Position numbers and translations under genes: made by a program
NCBI RefSeq assembly: GCF_036038375.1
Contig: NZ_CP107935.1
Location: 2,666,001-2,730,000 of the forward strand
Source of the DNA: Streptomyces sp. NBC_00414
Lineage (GTDB): Bacteria > Actinomycetota > Actinomycetes > Streptomycetales > Streptomycetaceae
Reading direction: 5' to 3'
Length of the DNA: 64,000 bases
Notes under the pieces: model-generated
Database searches by the model: none
What the model was told of the DNA's origin: nothing
The model's input: only the letters and a program-made list of their open reading frames with translations
Shown: in pieces, positions 10,574 to 18,286 of the stretch
How positions within the stretch are numbered: position 1 is the first letter of the stretch
How the letters are laid out: each line of letters opens with the position of its first letter

Positions 10574-11089
10574 TCAGGCAGGTTGCGACGAGGTGTCCTC
10601 GCCGTCGAGCGCGGCATCGGTGCGCAGGAAGTCGTCGACCATCCGGTGGAACAGCGTGGAGAGCTGCCGCAGATCCTCCGGCGACCAGTGGTCCAGCGCC
10701 ACCTCCATGCCCCGGCAACTCGCCGCGCGGATGCGGTCGATCGCCTCCTGGCCGGCCGCGGTCAGCTGGATCCGCTGGGCCCGGCGGTCGTCCGGGTCCG
10801 GGACCCTGGTCACGTAACCGCCCTTCTGCAGCTGCTGCACCTGCCGGGTGACGTGCGAGGCCTCCACCGCCAGCCGGGCCGCCAGCTCGCCGAGGCGCAG
10901 GGGCTCGGAGTCGGCGATCTGCCGCAGCAGCGCCACGGCCGCGCGGTCCAGCGACACCCCGGCCAGCACCATGAGGCGGTCGTGCTGTCTGACCCGGCCC
11001 GTCAGATAGACGATGCGGTTGAGGGCTCGTTCGATCTCCACCACGTTCTTCGCGGGGGCGGGGCCGGACGCGGGCGACGGTGTGGGCAT
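10574..11089 (-). CDS. MarR-family transcriptional regulator
   Basis: The 171-residue winged-helix protein contains the MarR core LRLGELAARLAVEASHVTRQ (recognition helix) and the wing GYVTRVPDPDDRRAQRIQLT, followed by a long dimerisation helix. MarR proteins repress genes for detoxification, efflux or catabolism and release DNA on binding small phenolic or lipophilic ligands. A perfect inverted repeat lies 15 bp upstream of its ATG, consistent with autoregulation. The atypical response regulator follows 56 bp downstream and may be co-transcribed. A second MarR gene is divergent. Confidence 0.92.
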   Translation of the reverse strand: MPTPSPASGPAPAKNVVEIERALNRIVYLTGRVRQHDRLMVLAGVSLDRAAVALLRQIADSEPLRLGELAARLAVEASHVTRQVQQLQKGGYVTRVPDPDDRRAQRIQLTAAGQEAIDRIRAASCRGMEVALDHWSPEDLRQLSTLFHRMVDDFLRTDAALDGEDTSSQPA

Positions 11090-11104
11090 GACACCAAAAT
11101 ATCA

Positions 11105-11125
11105 TTACTTGCCTGACTCAAGTAA
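11105..11125. promoter_or_regulatory. MarR-type operator, TTACTTG-N7-CAAGTAA
   Basis: This is a perfect 7-bp inverted repeat with a 7-nt spacer immediately upstream of the MarR gene start at 11089. It is AT-rich in an otherwise GC-rich setting and has the size of a winged-helix dimer site. It probably controls the MarR gene itself and possibly the divergent one. Confidence 0.75.
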
Positions 11126-11281
11126 ATTCAGCAGCCGTCGCGGGCCGCACCGCGCGACGCCCGCATATGCATCATGCACAATACGTGGCGGGCGCATATT
11201 TGATGTCATGTCTCCTGCCCCTGGCCGCGGGACCGGACTCAGGGTCGGGGCGAGAGCCCAGATCTGGGGAAGGACGGCGAC

Positions 11282-11734
11282 ATGGACAAGCCCACGCACC
11301 TGATCGAGTTCGAAACGATGCTGCTCGGGCGGCACCTCTATCTGAACTCGCCCCGGGCCCGGGACGGCGGTCGCCTCGAACGCAGCGCGTACATCGTGCT
11401 CAGCCGCATCCGCATGGAGGGCCCGATGTCCATCGGCCAGCTCAGCGACGCCTTCGGACTGGACACCTCCACGCTCAACCGGCAGACCGCGGCCATGCTG
11501 CGTGGCAACCTCGTCGAACGCATCCCGGACCCCGAGGGCGGCATCGCCCGCAAGTTCCGTATCACCGCCGAGGGCGAACGACGGCTCGACACACACCGCC
11601 GGGAGAGCGTCCAGGGGCTGGAGAAGGTGATGGCCGGGTGGGACCCGGAGGAGGTCGCCACCTTCGCCGCGTACCTCAAGCGCTTCAACACGGACATCGA
11701 GAACCTGGACGAACGGCCCTGGCCCCGCCCTTAG
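11282..11734 (+). CDS. MarR-family transcriptional regulator (second copy)
   Basis: This 150-residue winged-helix protein is divergent from the MarR gene at 10574-11089 but differs markedly in sequence. The DNA-binding core is MSIGQLSDAFGLDTSTLNRQ and the wing is LVERIPDPEGGIARKFRITA. The ATG at 11282 has GAAGGACG upstream. It shares the roughly 190-bp divergent promoter with the other MarR gene, so cross-regulation is possible. No enzyme gene follows it: the next gene is convergent beyond a strong terminator, so its target must lie elsewhere or be the divergent unit. Confidence 0.92.
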   Translation: MDKPTHLIEFETMLLGRHLYLNSPRARDGGRLERSAYIVLSRIRMEGPMSIGQLSDAFGLDTSTLNRQTAAMLRGNLVERIPDPEGGIARKFRITAEGERRLDTHRRESVQGLEKVMAGWDPEEVATFAAYLKRFNTDIENLDERPWPRP

Positions 11735-11744
11735 CGCGTCGGCC

Positions 11745-11785
11745 CACCCGGCCCGTGAGGCGTTGCGCGTCCCACGGGCCGGGTG
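11745..11785. terminator. Bidirectional hairpin terminator
   Basis: The arms CACCCGGCCCGTG (11745-11757) and CACGGGCCGGGTG (11773-11785) pair perfectly over 13 bp around a 15-nt loop. It lies between the plus-strand MarR gene and the convergent minus-strand gene ending at 11831. Confidence 0.8.
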
Positions 11786-11830
11786 AGGGTCGGCCGTCGT
11801 CGTCCGCGACGCGAACCGGGGACGGGCGGC

Positions 11831-12289
11831 TCAGGCGCCCGCGGCGAGGGACCAGCTCGGGATGCGGCCGGCCAGGCGGCAGGCGAGGAAGTACAGGGGT
11901 ATCGGCGGGGTGTAGGGCGAGTCGCCCGCGGGGCTGTGGATCAGGCGGGGCTTCGAGGAGAGTAAGCCGCGGCGGATCCGCGTCCAGGACGGGTCGGCCC
12001 GGTGGGCGCCGACCGTGTAGGTGACGGAGGGCGGCCAGTCGACGCCGATGTGGGACCCGGCGGGGACGATCCACCACCAGCGCTCGGCGTCGGCGGAGTC
12101 GTCGGCGAAGACACAGCCGATACGGGGCAGACAGTCCAGGATGCGTTCGCCGTGCTCCTTGGACGTACTCACCACGTCACATCCGAGACCGGTGCGCAGC
12201 TCTGCGGGTATCACCAGGCGGATCGGGCGCTGGGACGGGGGCGTCACGGTCGTCCGCGACCACGGTTCAGGGGCGTGCTGCAGTTCCAT
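11831..12289 (-). CDS. Hypothetical protein of a WhiJ-like regulatory cluster
   Basis: I do not recognise the family of this 152-residue protein. It has a conserved-looking core with WWWIVPAGSHIGVDWPP and TYTVGAHR, and no signal peptide or membrane segment. Its start overlaps the end of the upstream RsbW-like ATPase gene by 23 bp, so the two are co-transcribed and probably coupled. Small unknown proteins beside RsbW-like ATPases are common in the many WhiJ/AbaA-type paralogous clusters of Streptomyces, so a role in that regulatory module is the likeliest guess. Confidence 0.75.
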   Translation of the reverse strand: MELQHAPEPWSRTTVTPPSQRPIRLVIPAELRTGLGCDVVSTSKEHGERILDCLPRIGCVFADDSADAERWWWIVPAGSHIGVDWPPSVTYTVGAHRADPSWTRIRRGLLSSKPRLIHSPAGDSPYTPPIPLYFLACRLAGRIPSWSLAAGA

Positions 12290-12845
12290 GAGGCAGGGAT
12301 CCTTCGGCCGAGTGGGGGGCGGGCCGGGTGAGGTGCGGGGTGGGCACGAATCCGGAGGAGGGACGTACCCGTGGTTCCGACGGCAGGGGGGACGGCGCCG
12401 GTCTTGCCGGCAGGACGGCCCAGACGACGCGGCCGGAGCCGTGTGCGGTGTCCCGCACGCCCCAGTCGCTGCTGAGCATGCCGACCAGCATGAGGCCGCG
12501 GCCACCCTGGTCGTCGAGTCGGGCGGTGCGCTGGGCGGGGATCGACAGACCGCGGTTCTGGTCCTCGACCTCCAGGTGGAGCCACTGTCCGTCGGTGCGC
12601 AGTCTGCACACGATCCGCTCGCTCGCCGTGTGCGTGAGCGCGTTGGTGACGAGCTCGGAGGTCACCAGGACAGCGTTGTCACATGCCTCGGCGTCCGTGC
12701 CCCACGCGTGGAGCAGTTCGGTCACGTTCCGGCGGGCCAGGCCGACCGAGGCGGGGGTCGGGGGCAGGCCGAACACGCCTGACCTGTCGGTGCGTTCGTC
12801 CGCGGGCAGTCGGCCCAATGGCTTGGGGAGAGAGGGCGGAGCCAT
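12267..12845 (-). CDS. RsbW/SpoIIAB-like ATP-binding protein (putative anti-sigma-type kinase)
   Basis: This 192-residue protein has a GHKL ATPase domain (about 25-140) with the N-box ELVTNALTH, the G1-like segment DQNRGL and the G2-like GGRGLMLVGMLS. Proteins of this type bind ATP and often sequester sigma factors or regulators. The C-terminal tail of about 45 residues is proline-rich and probably disordered. The ATG at 12845 is preceded by AAAGGCG. It is divergent from the XRE-DUF5753 gene, the arrangement seen in WhiJ and AbaA loci that affect sporulation and antibiotic production. Confidence 0.87.
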   Translation of the reverse strand: MAPPSLPKPLGRLPADERTDRSGVFGLPPTPASVGLARRNVTELLHAWGTDAEACDNAVLVTSELVTNALTHTASERIVCRLRTDGQWLHLEVEDQNRGLSIPAQRTARLDDQGGRGLMLVGMLSSDWGVRDTAHGSGRVVWAVLPARPAPSPLPSEPRVRPSSGFVPTPHLTRPAPHSAEGSLPHGTAARP

Positions 12846-13153
12846 CGCCGTTCGCCTTTCGTCTGCCTTCGCACCGGGGGTCAGACCGGTGCCGGTACCG
12901 CACGGATCGGCTGTGCCGCGGGGTGCGAACACCCCGTTGCGGACAGTGACGGTGCGCGCGCCGTTCTCCCCCAACTGGGCCGCGTCGTCAGGTCGTTCAC
13001 CGGGCCGTGACGGTACGCCCTACTGTGACACCTGCCAACATCAGCTCGCAACCAGCAAGTTGAAAATTGCAATTCAGCAGGTGCATGCTTCCTCTGTCGA
13101 ACGGGTGATCGTGACAGACTGCGACCTCGAAACCCGCTGTGAGGGGGTAAGGC
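12846..13153. promoter_or_regulatory. Divergent promoter region of the WhiJ-like cluster
   Basis: This 308-bp gap separates the RsbW-like gene (minus) from the XRE gene (plus) and holds no convincing gene. Its middle is unusually AT-rich. The perfect palindrome AATTGCAATT at 13065-13074 lies about 80 bp before the XRE start and is a candidate operator for the XRE protein. Confidence 0.6.
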
Positions 13154-14029
13154 GTGACCGCGGAGACCGACTGGGGTGGCGCGCCCTCCGTCCTGCGCAT
13201 GATTCTCGGCAGGCAACTGGAGGAGCTGCGCAACCGGGCCGGACTGACGTTCGAGCAGGCGGGAGCGGCGATCGGGGTCAGTCACTCCACCATCCGCCGC
13301 ATGGAGGCCGCCAAGGTGGCCCGGCTCAGGCTTCCCGACGCGGAGAAGCTGCTCCAGATCTACGGCGTGAGCGACCAGCAGGAGATCGACACCTTCCTCA
13401 AGTCGGTCCGTGAGGCGAACAAGCGCGGCTGGTGGCACACCTACCGCGATGTGCTGCCGGACTGGTTCTCCGCGTACCTGAGCCTGGAGCAGGCGGCGCT
13501 GCAGATCCGCGCGTACGAGGCGCAGTTCGTGCACGGGCTGCTGCAGACCGAGGACTACGCGCGCGCCCTGCTGAGCGCCGGCAACCCGCACGCCGCGGCG
13601 GAGGCGACCGACCGCCGTGTGGCGCTGCGCATGCGGCGCCAGGAACTGCTCACCAAGGCCTCGCCGCCGCGCGTGTGGATCGTGATGGACGAGACGGTGC
13701 TGCGGTGGCCGGTCGGCGGCCCCGAGGTGATGCGCGCCCAGATCGACCATCTGATCGAGGTCAACTCGCTTCCCCACGTGACGCTGCAGATCATGCCGTT
13801 CGTGAACGGTCCGCATCCGGCCATGCGGGCCGGCGCGTTCCACCTCTTCCGGTTCCGGGCGCGCGAGCTGCCCGACATCGTCTATCTCAGCGGCCTGGTG
13901 GGCGCTGTGTACCTGGACAAGGACGACGACGTCGTGGTCTACCGCGAGGCTCTGGACCGGCTGGGCGCCCAGTCGGCGCCCGCCAGAAAGACCGAGGCTC
14001 TCCTCGGTGCGATCCGCAAGGAGCTCTGA
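13154..14029 (+). CDS. XRE helix-turn-helix regulator with DUF5753 domain (WhiJ-like)
   Basis: The 291-residue protein has an N-terminal helix-turn-helix (about 16-72; LTFEQAGAAIGVSHSTIRRM) and a C-terminal DUF5753 domain (about 95-285). This is the architecture of WhiJ, a developmental regulator of Streptomyces coelicolor that usually works with a small DUF397 protein, here encoded immediately downstream. The GTG at 13154 has a GAGGGGG site. WhiJ-type proteins are thought to repress developmental genes, and the DUF397 partner may antagonise them. The locus is one of a large paralogous set, so its specific target cannot be told from sequence. Confidence 0.93.
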   Translation: MTAETDWGGAPSVLRMILGRQLEELRNRAGLTFEQAGAAIGVSHSTIRRMEAAKVARLRLPDAEKLLQIYGVSDQQEIDTFLKSVREANKRGWWHTYRDVLPDWFSAYLSLEQAALQIRAYEAQFVHGLLQTEDYARALLSAGNPHAAAEATDRRVALRMRRQELLTKASPPRVWIVMDETVLRWPVGGPEVMRAQIDHLIEVNSLPHVTLQIMPFVNGPHPAMRAGAFHLFRFRARELPDIVYLSGLVGAVYLDKDDDVVVYREALDRLGAQSAPARKTEALLGAIRKEL

Positions 14030-14030
14030 C

Positions 14031-14267
14031 GTGCACCACCACATACGCAACGGCATCCCGTCCCGCGAACTCGGCAACCGCGGCTGGTACAAGCCGTGGA
14101 GCGACGACGCGGGCGGTGCCTGCGTCGAGGCGAAGAAGCTCGGCGACGGCCGGGTCGCACTGCGCCAGTCCACCGACCCCGACGGTCCCGCGCTGGTCTT
14201 CACCCCCCGCGAGATGACGAGTTTCCTGGCGGGCGTGAAGGCCGGCCGCGCCGACTTCCTGCTCTGA
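14031..14267 (+). CDS. DUF397 small partner protein
   Basis: This 78-residue protein is typical of DUF397: a short N-terminal part with WYKPWSDDAGGACVEA, then VALRQSTDPDGPALVFTP and a C-terminal FLAGVKAGRAD segment. The GTG at 14031 is one base after the XRE stop and has AAGGAG 7 nt upstream, so it is in an operon with the XRE gene. DUF397 proteins are the routine partners of WhiJ-like regulators, and a toxin-antitoxin-like balance has been discussed for such pairs. The start codon is set by the ribosome-binding site; an earlier in-frame codon would overlap the XRE gene. Confidence 0.9.
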   Translation: MHHHIRNGIPSRELGNRGWYKPWSDDAGGACVEAKKLGDGRVALRQSTDPDGPALVFTPREMTSFLAGVKAGRADFLL

Positions 14268-14337
14268 CCGCCGTTCCGAAACTCCTGCTGCTGCTTGAGC
14301 GTTCACCGTGAACCGACGACATGATGGGAGATCGGCG

Positions 14338-15156
14338 TTGCCCGACAACGACGGATGGCCTGCCGACCGGATCGACACCGAGAGCGCGCACTCGGCTCGC
14401 ATCTACGACTACATCCTCGGAGGCAAGGACTACTACCCCGCCGACAAGGAGGCGGGTGACGCCATGGTGCGGGAATGGCCCGCCATGCCCGTGCACATGC
14501 GGGCCAACCGCGACTGGATGAACCGCGCGGTGCGCTGGCTCGCCGAGAGCGCGGGGATACGCCAGTTCCTGGACATCGGGACGGGCATTCCCACCTCCCC
14601 CAACCTCCACGAGATCGCCCAGTCGGTGGCCCCCGAGTCCCGGGTGGTCTACGTGGACAACGACCCGATCGTCCTGACCCTGTCCCAGGGGCTGCTCGCC
14701 AGCACTCCCGAGGGCAGGACGGCGTACATCGAGGCCGACTTCCAGCATCCGGAGGCCGTTCTCGGTTCCGCCGAGTTCCTTGAGACCCTGGATCTCGACA
14801 AGCCGGTCGCGCTGACCGTCATCGCGATCGTCCACTTCGTGCTGGACGAGGACGACGCGGTGGGCATCGTCCGCCGCCTCCTGGACTCCCTGCCCTCGGG
14901 CAGCTACCTGGCGATGACCATCGGCACGGCCGAGTTCGCGCCCGAGGAGGTGGGCCGGGTCGCCCGTGAGTACGCGGCACGCGGCATGCCGATGCGGCTT
15001 CGGACGATCGGTGAGGCCGAGGAGTTCTTCGAAGGGCTTGAGCTGGTCGAGCCCGGGATCGTCCAGGTGCACAAGTGGCATCCGGACGGGGCCGGTGAAG
15101 AGGGTGTCCGGGACGAGGACATCGCGATGTACGGGGCCATTGCCCGCAAGGGGTGA
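14338..15156 (+). CDS. SAM-dependent methyltransferase, DUF574 family
   Basis: The 272-residue protein has the DUF574 signature: HSARIYDYILGGKDYY near the N-terminus, RANRDWMNRAVRWL, the SAM-binding FLDIGTGIPTSPNLHE and VVYVDNDPIV. This actinobacterial family is expanded in Streptomyces; its substrates are unknown. I prefer the TTG at 14338 because GGGAG lies 7 nt upstream and family members start shortly before the DxxxAHSARIYDY block. GTG 14308 would add ten residues without a good ribosome-binding site. It is 70 bp downstream of the DUF397 gene on the same strand and may be read from the same promoter. Confidence 0.9.
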   Translation: MPDNDGWPADRIDTESAHSARIYDYILGGKDYYPADKEAGDAMVREWPAMPVHMRANRDWMNRAVRWLAESAGIRQFLDIGTGIPTSPNLHEIAQSVAPESRVVYVDNDPIVLTLSQGLLASTPEGRTAYIEADFQHPEAVLGSAEFLETLDLDKPVALTVIAIVHFVLDEDDAVGIVRRLLDSLPSGSYLAMTIGTAEFAPEEVGRVAREYAARGMPMRLRTIGEAEEFFEGLELVEPGIVQVHKWHPDGAGEEGVRDEDIAMYGAIARKG

Positions 15157-15177
15157 CGCCCCTCCCCGGCGGGGCGT
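15156..15177 (+). terminator. Short hairpin after the methyltransferase gene
   Basis: ACGCCCC (15156-15162) and GGGGCGT (15171-15177) form a 7-bp stem directly after the stop codon. There is no T-run. The rest of the 125-bp gap to the convergent M81 gene has only short GC-rich dyads. Confidence 0.45.
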
Positions 15178-15281
15178 GGGACGACCACGGCCCGCCGGAC
15201 GCCGCGGGTCCGCTGTGGCCGGTCGCGCCCACGCCGCGGAGCCGCGCATCGATACAGCCCCACGCCCCTTCGGGGCTCGGG

Positions 15282-16790
15282 TCACTCGTTCGACGGGGGG
15301 ACGATCCGGGCCCTGAGGTCCGGGTCGGGCATCTCCCTGTCGAAGGGGAACATCGGGCGGCGGATGCGGTGGTGGCCCAGGCGGGGCAGGTCCTGGTCCA
15401 CTCCGCCCGGGGTGAGGGCCATCTTCCAGTCGGCCGCCATCGCGAAGAGTTCGGGCTCCAGATAGCCGATCTTGACGATCACGATGTCGGCCGTGCGGGG
15501 CGACAACTCCAGGTCGGTGAAGTCGTGTTCGTGGTGGTACGGCTTGCGCAGCGCCGTGAGCACCACGTGCACGCCGCCGACCCGCAGCACCGCCTCGGTC
15601 CGCGCGTGCGGGTCGCCGTGCCGGATCGCGTGGACCACACCCGTCATGGTGAGCGGGCCGGCGTGCCGGTCGTCGACCTCGGCGCCCGCCGTGACGGTGA
15701 CGGTCGCCCCCACGCCCGCCCGTACCGCCGCGTCCACCGCGGCCGGGCCCGGGAGGGAGGCGTAGACGACCGTCGGTCCCAGTGGGTCCTTGAACTCCGG
15801 CCGGGAAAGCACCCGTTCGAGGCTCCAGGTGACGTCACCCGCGCCGCCCGCCGTCGGATTGTCGCCGGTGTCGCTGATGAAGTAGGGCCGGTTCTCCGGC
15901 GGGGCGGCCAGTGCCTCGCCGAGGATGTCGTCCAGTGAGCCCGTCGGCGCGACGAAGCCGAAGTCGTGCCGTGCCTCCCAGAAGCCGTGCGCCAGGCGTT
16001 CCGCGCCTGCCGTGACCGCCTGCCGCGAGGGGCCCGTGACGACCACCGCCGCCCGGTTGCGCGGCTCGTCCGCCCACGCGTAGCCGACCCAGACGGCCGC
16101 GTCCGTGACGCCCTCGGTGGCCTCGACCTCGCCGACGGCCGCGTACACGCTCCTCGCGGGTTCGATGCGGGTCGAGGTCTGTTCGCCCGCGAGGAGTACG
16201 GGGACGGGGATCCAGGCCTTGACGGGGCGGGCCGCGCCGGTCGTCAGGAGGTCCACGAGGTTGCGGGCCGCCCGCTCCTTGGTCTCCATGGCGTCCTCGT
16301 GCGGGGCCATGCGGTAGCAGGTGATCAGGTCGGTCAGGTGGACGAGTGCGCGGGAGACGTTGCCGTGCAGGTCCATCGAGGTGGAGACGATCACGTCCGG
16401 GCCGACCGCCTCCCGCACCCGGGCCAGCAGGTCCGCCTCGGCGTCGTCGAGGCCCTCCACCGTCATCGCCCCGTGGATGTCGAACCAGAGGCCGTCCAGG
16501 GGCCCCAGTTCCCTCACGCGGGCGATGAGTTCACCGGAGAGTTCGGTGTACGCGGCGGCCGTCACCGTGCCGCCGGGCAGGGCCTTGCCGACCAGTGCGC
16601 CCCGCCAGTCCGCGGCGGCTCTCAACGGTGTTCCCGGCGAAAGGAACTGATAGTTCGTCAACACCTCCTCGCCGCGCCGGGGACGGAACGCCGGGGCCTC
16701 GGTCCGCGCCGGCGAGAACGTCGACGACTCGATACCGAGCCCGGCGACGGCGATGACCGGACGGGCGACGGGGGTACGGAGTGGGGGCAT
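15282..16790 (-). CDS. M81 family metallopeptidase (MlrC-like)
   Basis: The 502-residue protein belongs to the M81/MlrC family. Visible marks are the N-terminal GLGIESSTFSP, FDIHGAM, the metal-site region STSMDLHGNVS and PHEDAMETKERAA, and the C-terminal domain with SDTGDNPTAGGAGDVTW. MlrC is a zinc enzyme that degrades linearised microcystin; relatives cleave other peptide or amide bonds, and the physiological substrate of most actinobacterial members is unknown. The ATG at 16790 is preceded by GAGGAG. It lies 67 bp downstream of a ROK repressor gene on the same strand and near a peptide-type ABC importer, suggesting that it processes the imported compound. No signal peptide: cytoplasmic. 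Confidence 0.9.
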   Translation of the reverse strand: MPPLRTPVARPVIAVAGLGIESSTFSPARTEAPAFRPRRGEEVLTNYQFLSPGTPLRAAADWRGALVGKALPGGTVTAAAYTELSGELIARVRELGPLDGLWFDIHGAMTVEGLDDAEADLLARVREAVGPDVIVSTSMDLHGNVSRALVHLTDLITCYRMAPHEDAMETKERAARNLVDLLTTGAARPVKAWIPVPVLLAGEQTSTRIEPARSVYAAVGEVEATEGVTDAAVWVGYAWADEPRNRAAVVVTGPSRQAVTAGAERLAHGFWEARHDFGFVAPTGSLDDILGEALAAPPENRPYFISDTGDNPTAGGAGDVTWSLERVLSRPEFKDPLGPTVVYASLPGPAAVDAAVRAGVGATVTVTAGAEVDDRHAGPLTMTGVVHAIRHGDPHARTEAVLRVGGVHVVLTALRKPYHHEHDFTDLELSPRTADIVIVKIGYLEPELFAMAADWKMALTPGGVDQDLPRLGHHRIRRPMFPFDREMPDPDLRARIVPPSNE

Positions 16791-16857
16791 GGCTCCTCGC
16801 ACGGTGCTGGACGACAGGGCTGGGCGTCGGGGGTACGGCCTCAGGGGTGGCGGGGCC

Positions 16858-18060
16858 TCAGGGGTGGGCGGGGGTGGTTCCGGTGACCGCATGAAGGGCG
16901 TTCGCCAGGGCCCGTTGGAGTGCGAACTGGCCCGCTCCGACGAGTCCCGCGTCGGCGCCGAGGCTCGCCCGCTCGATCACCAGGTGCGTGGTGACGAGGG
17001 GGTGGCATCCTTCGTACAGCCGGCTGCGGACGGCGGCGACGAACGGTTCGAGCGTGGAGAGCAGGCCGCCGAGGTACACGGCGTCGGGGTTGAAGAAGTT
17101 GACGTTCGCGGACAGGACCATGCCCAGGTAGTGGCCGGCCTGCCGGACGGCACGGGTCGCCTGCGGGTCGGCGTCGGTGGCCAGGCGTACGACGTCGTCG
17201 ATGGACTCGACGTCCAGGCCGCGTTCGCGCAGGATCCGGACGAGCGCCGCGCCCGAGGCGACGGTCTCCAGACAGCCGGTGTTGCCGCAGGAGCAGGGGA
17301 TGTCGTGGCCGGCCTCGACCCGGGCGTGGGTGATCTCGCCCGCGGCGCCGGTCGCGCCCCGGTACAGCCGCCCGTCGGCGATGACACCCGCGCCGATCGC
17401 CGAGCCCATCTTCACCATGATCGACTGGCGGCGGTCGGCGGGCTGGACACTGTGCTCGCCCACGGCCATGCAGTTGGCGTCGTTCTCGATCGCGGCGGGC
17501 ACGCCGAACCGGTCCTCCAGCCAGTCGCGGACGGGGAACCCGTTCCAGCCGGGCATCCGCGAGGGCAGCGTCACGACACCCTGCCCGACATCGACCGGGC
17601 CCGGCATGCAGAGGCCGACCCCGCGCAGCAGATCGCGGCCCCGGCGCTCGGCGAGGGCCTCCAGGGTCTCGGCGAGGGCCGGGAGCGCCACCTCGGGCCC
17701 CTCCGCCGCCGAGAACGGCACGGTGGAGACCTCGGTGCACCCACCGCCGGGCAGGACGACCCCGATCCGCGCGTGGCGTCCGCCGAGGTCGGCCGCGACG
17801 GCGTACCCCTCGTTCCCGCCGAGCCTGAGCACCTTGCGGGGCCGTCCGCCGGTCGAGGACCGTGTGCCCTGCTCGGCGACCAGGCCGTGCGCCAGGAGCT
17901 GCCCGACCGTGAGGGAGATCGTGGACGGCGCGGCGCCCAGCAGAGCGGCGAGTTCCGTGCGGGTCGTCGCCTGGCCGGAGGCGAGGAGTTCGAGGACGCG
18001 TTCGGCCAGCGAGGAGATGCCCGTGAAGCCTCGGCGATGCACCGCACTTTTTTCAGTCAT
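16858..18060 (-). CDS. ROK-family transcriptional repressor
   Basis: The 400-residue protein has an N-terminal winged helix (about 15-80; TRTELAALLGAAPSTISLTV, then STGGRPRKVLRL) and a ROK domain with the sugar-binding segment GWNGFPVRDWL, IENDANCMAVGE and the zinc motif CSCGNTGCLE intact. ROK repressors usually respond to sugars or sugar derivatives. The ATG at 18060 is chosen because the winged helix follows at the usual distance; GGGAG lies 11 nt upstream. It is divergent from the ABC importer operon and upstream of the M81 gene, so it probably controls both. ACTTTTT-containing repeats lie in the shared promoter. Confidence 0.92.
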   Translation of the reverse strand: MTEKSAVHRRGFTGISSLAERVLELLASGQATTRTELAALLGAAPSTISLTVGQLLAHGLVAEQGTRSSTGGRPRKVLRLGGNEGYAVAADLGGRHARIGVVLPGGGCTEVSTVPFSAAEGPEVALPALAETLEALAERRGRDLLRGVGLCMPGPVDVGQGVVTLPSRMPGWNGFPVRDWLEDRFGVPAAIENDANCMAVGEHSVQPADRRQSIMVKMGSAIGAGVIADGRLYRGATGAAGEITHARVEAGHDIPCSCGNTGCLETVASGAALVRILRERGLDVESIDDVVRLATDADPQATRAVRQAGHYLGMVLSANVNFFNPDAVYLGGLLSTLEPFVAAVRSRLYEGCHPLVTTHLVIERASLGADAGLVGAGQFALQRALANALHAVTGTTPAHP

Positions 18061-18180
18061 GGACGAAGTAACTCCCGAGGTCGGGAAAAGCCGCGGAATT
18101 CCGCAGGGCGAGGCGATGAGCGTATGCCCGTATGTCCCTCTCGCGACTTTTTCCATAACAGCAGTAACAGACTTTTTACA
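18045..18180. promoter_or_regulatory. Candidate ROK-repressor sites in the divergent promoter
   Basis: Three related T-rich elements stand out in this GC-rich DNA: CACTTTTTTCA at 18045-18055 (within the first codons of the ROK gene), GACTTTTTCCA at 18145-18155 and GACTTTTTACA at 18170-18180, the last two 25 bp apart. The perfect palindrome GCGGAATTCCGC lies at 18093-18104. Either element could be the repressor's operator. Confidence 0.45.
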
Positions 18181-18286
18181 GCGGGCTGCCTGTTTCTTCG
18201 GACACGGCGGTCGTTGACTGGCTCCGCCGAGCGCCACCGTTCGTTCGCGGCCTCGTGCACCCGACCTTGTTCACCTGAGGAGAGCC

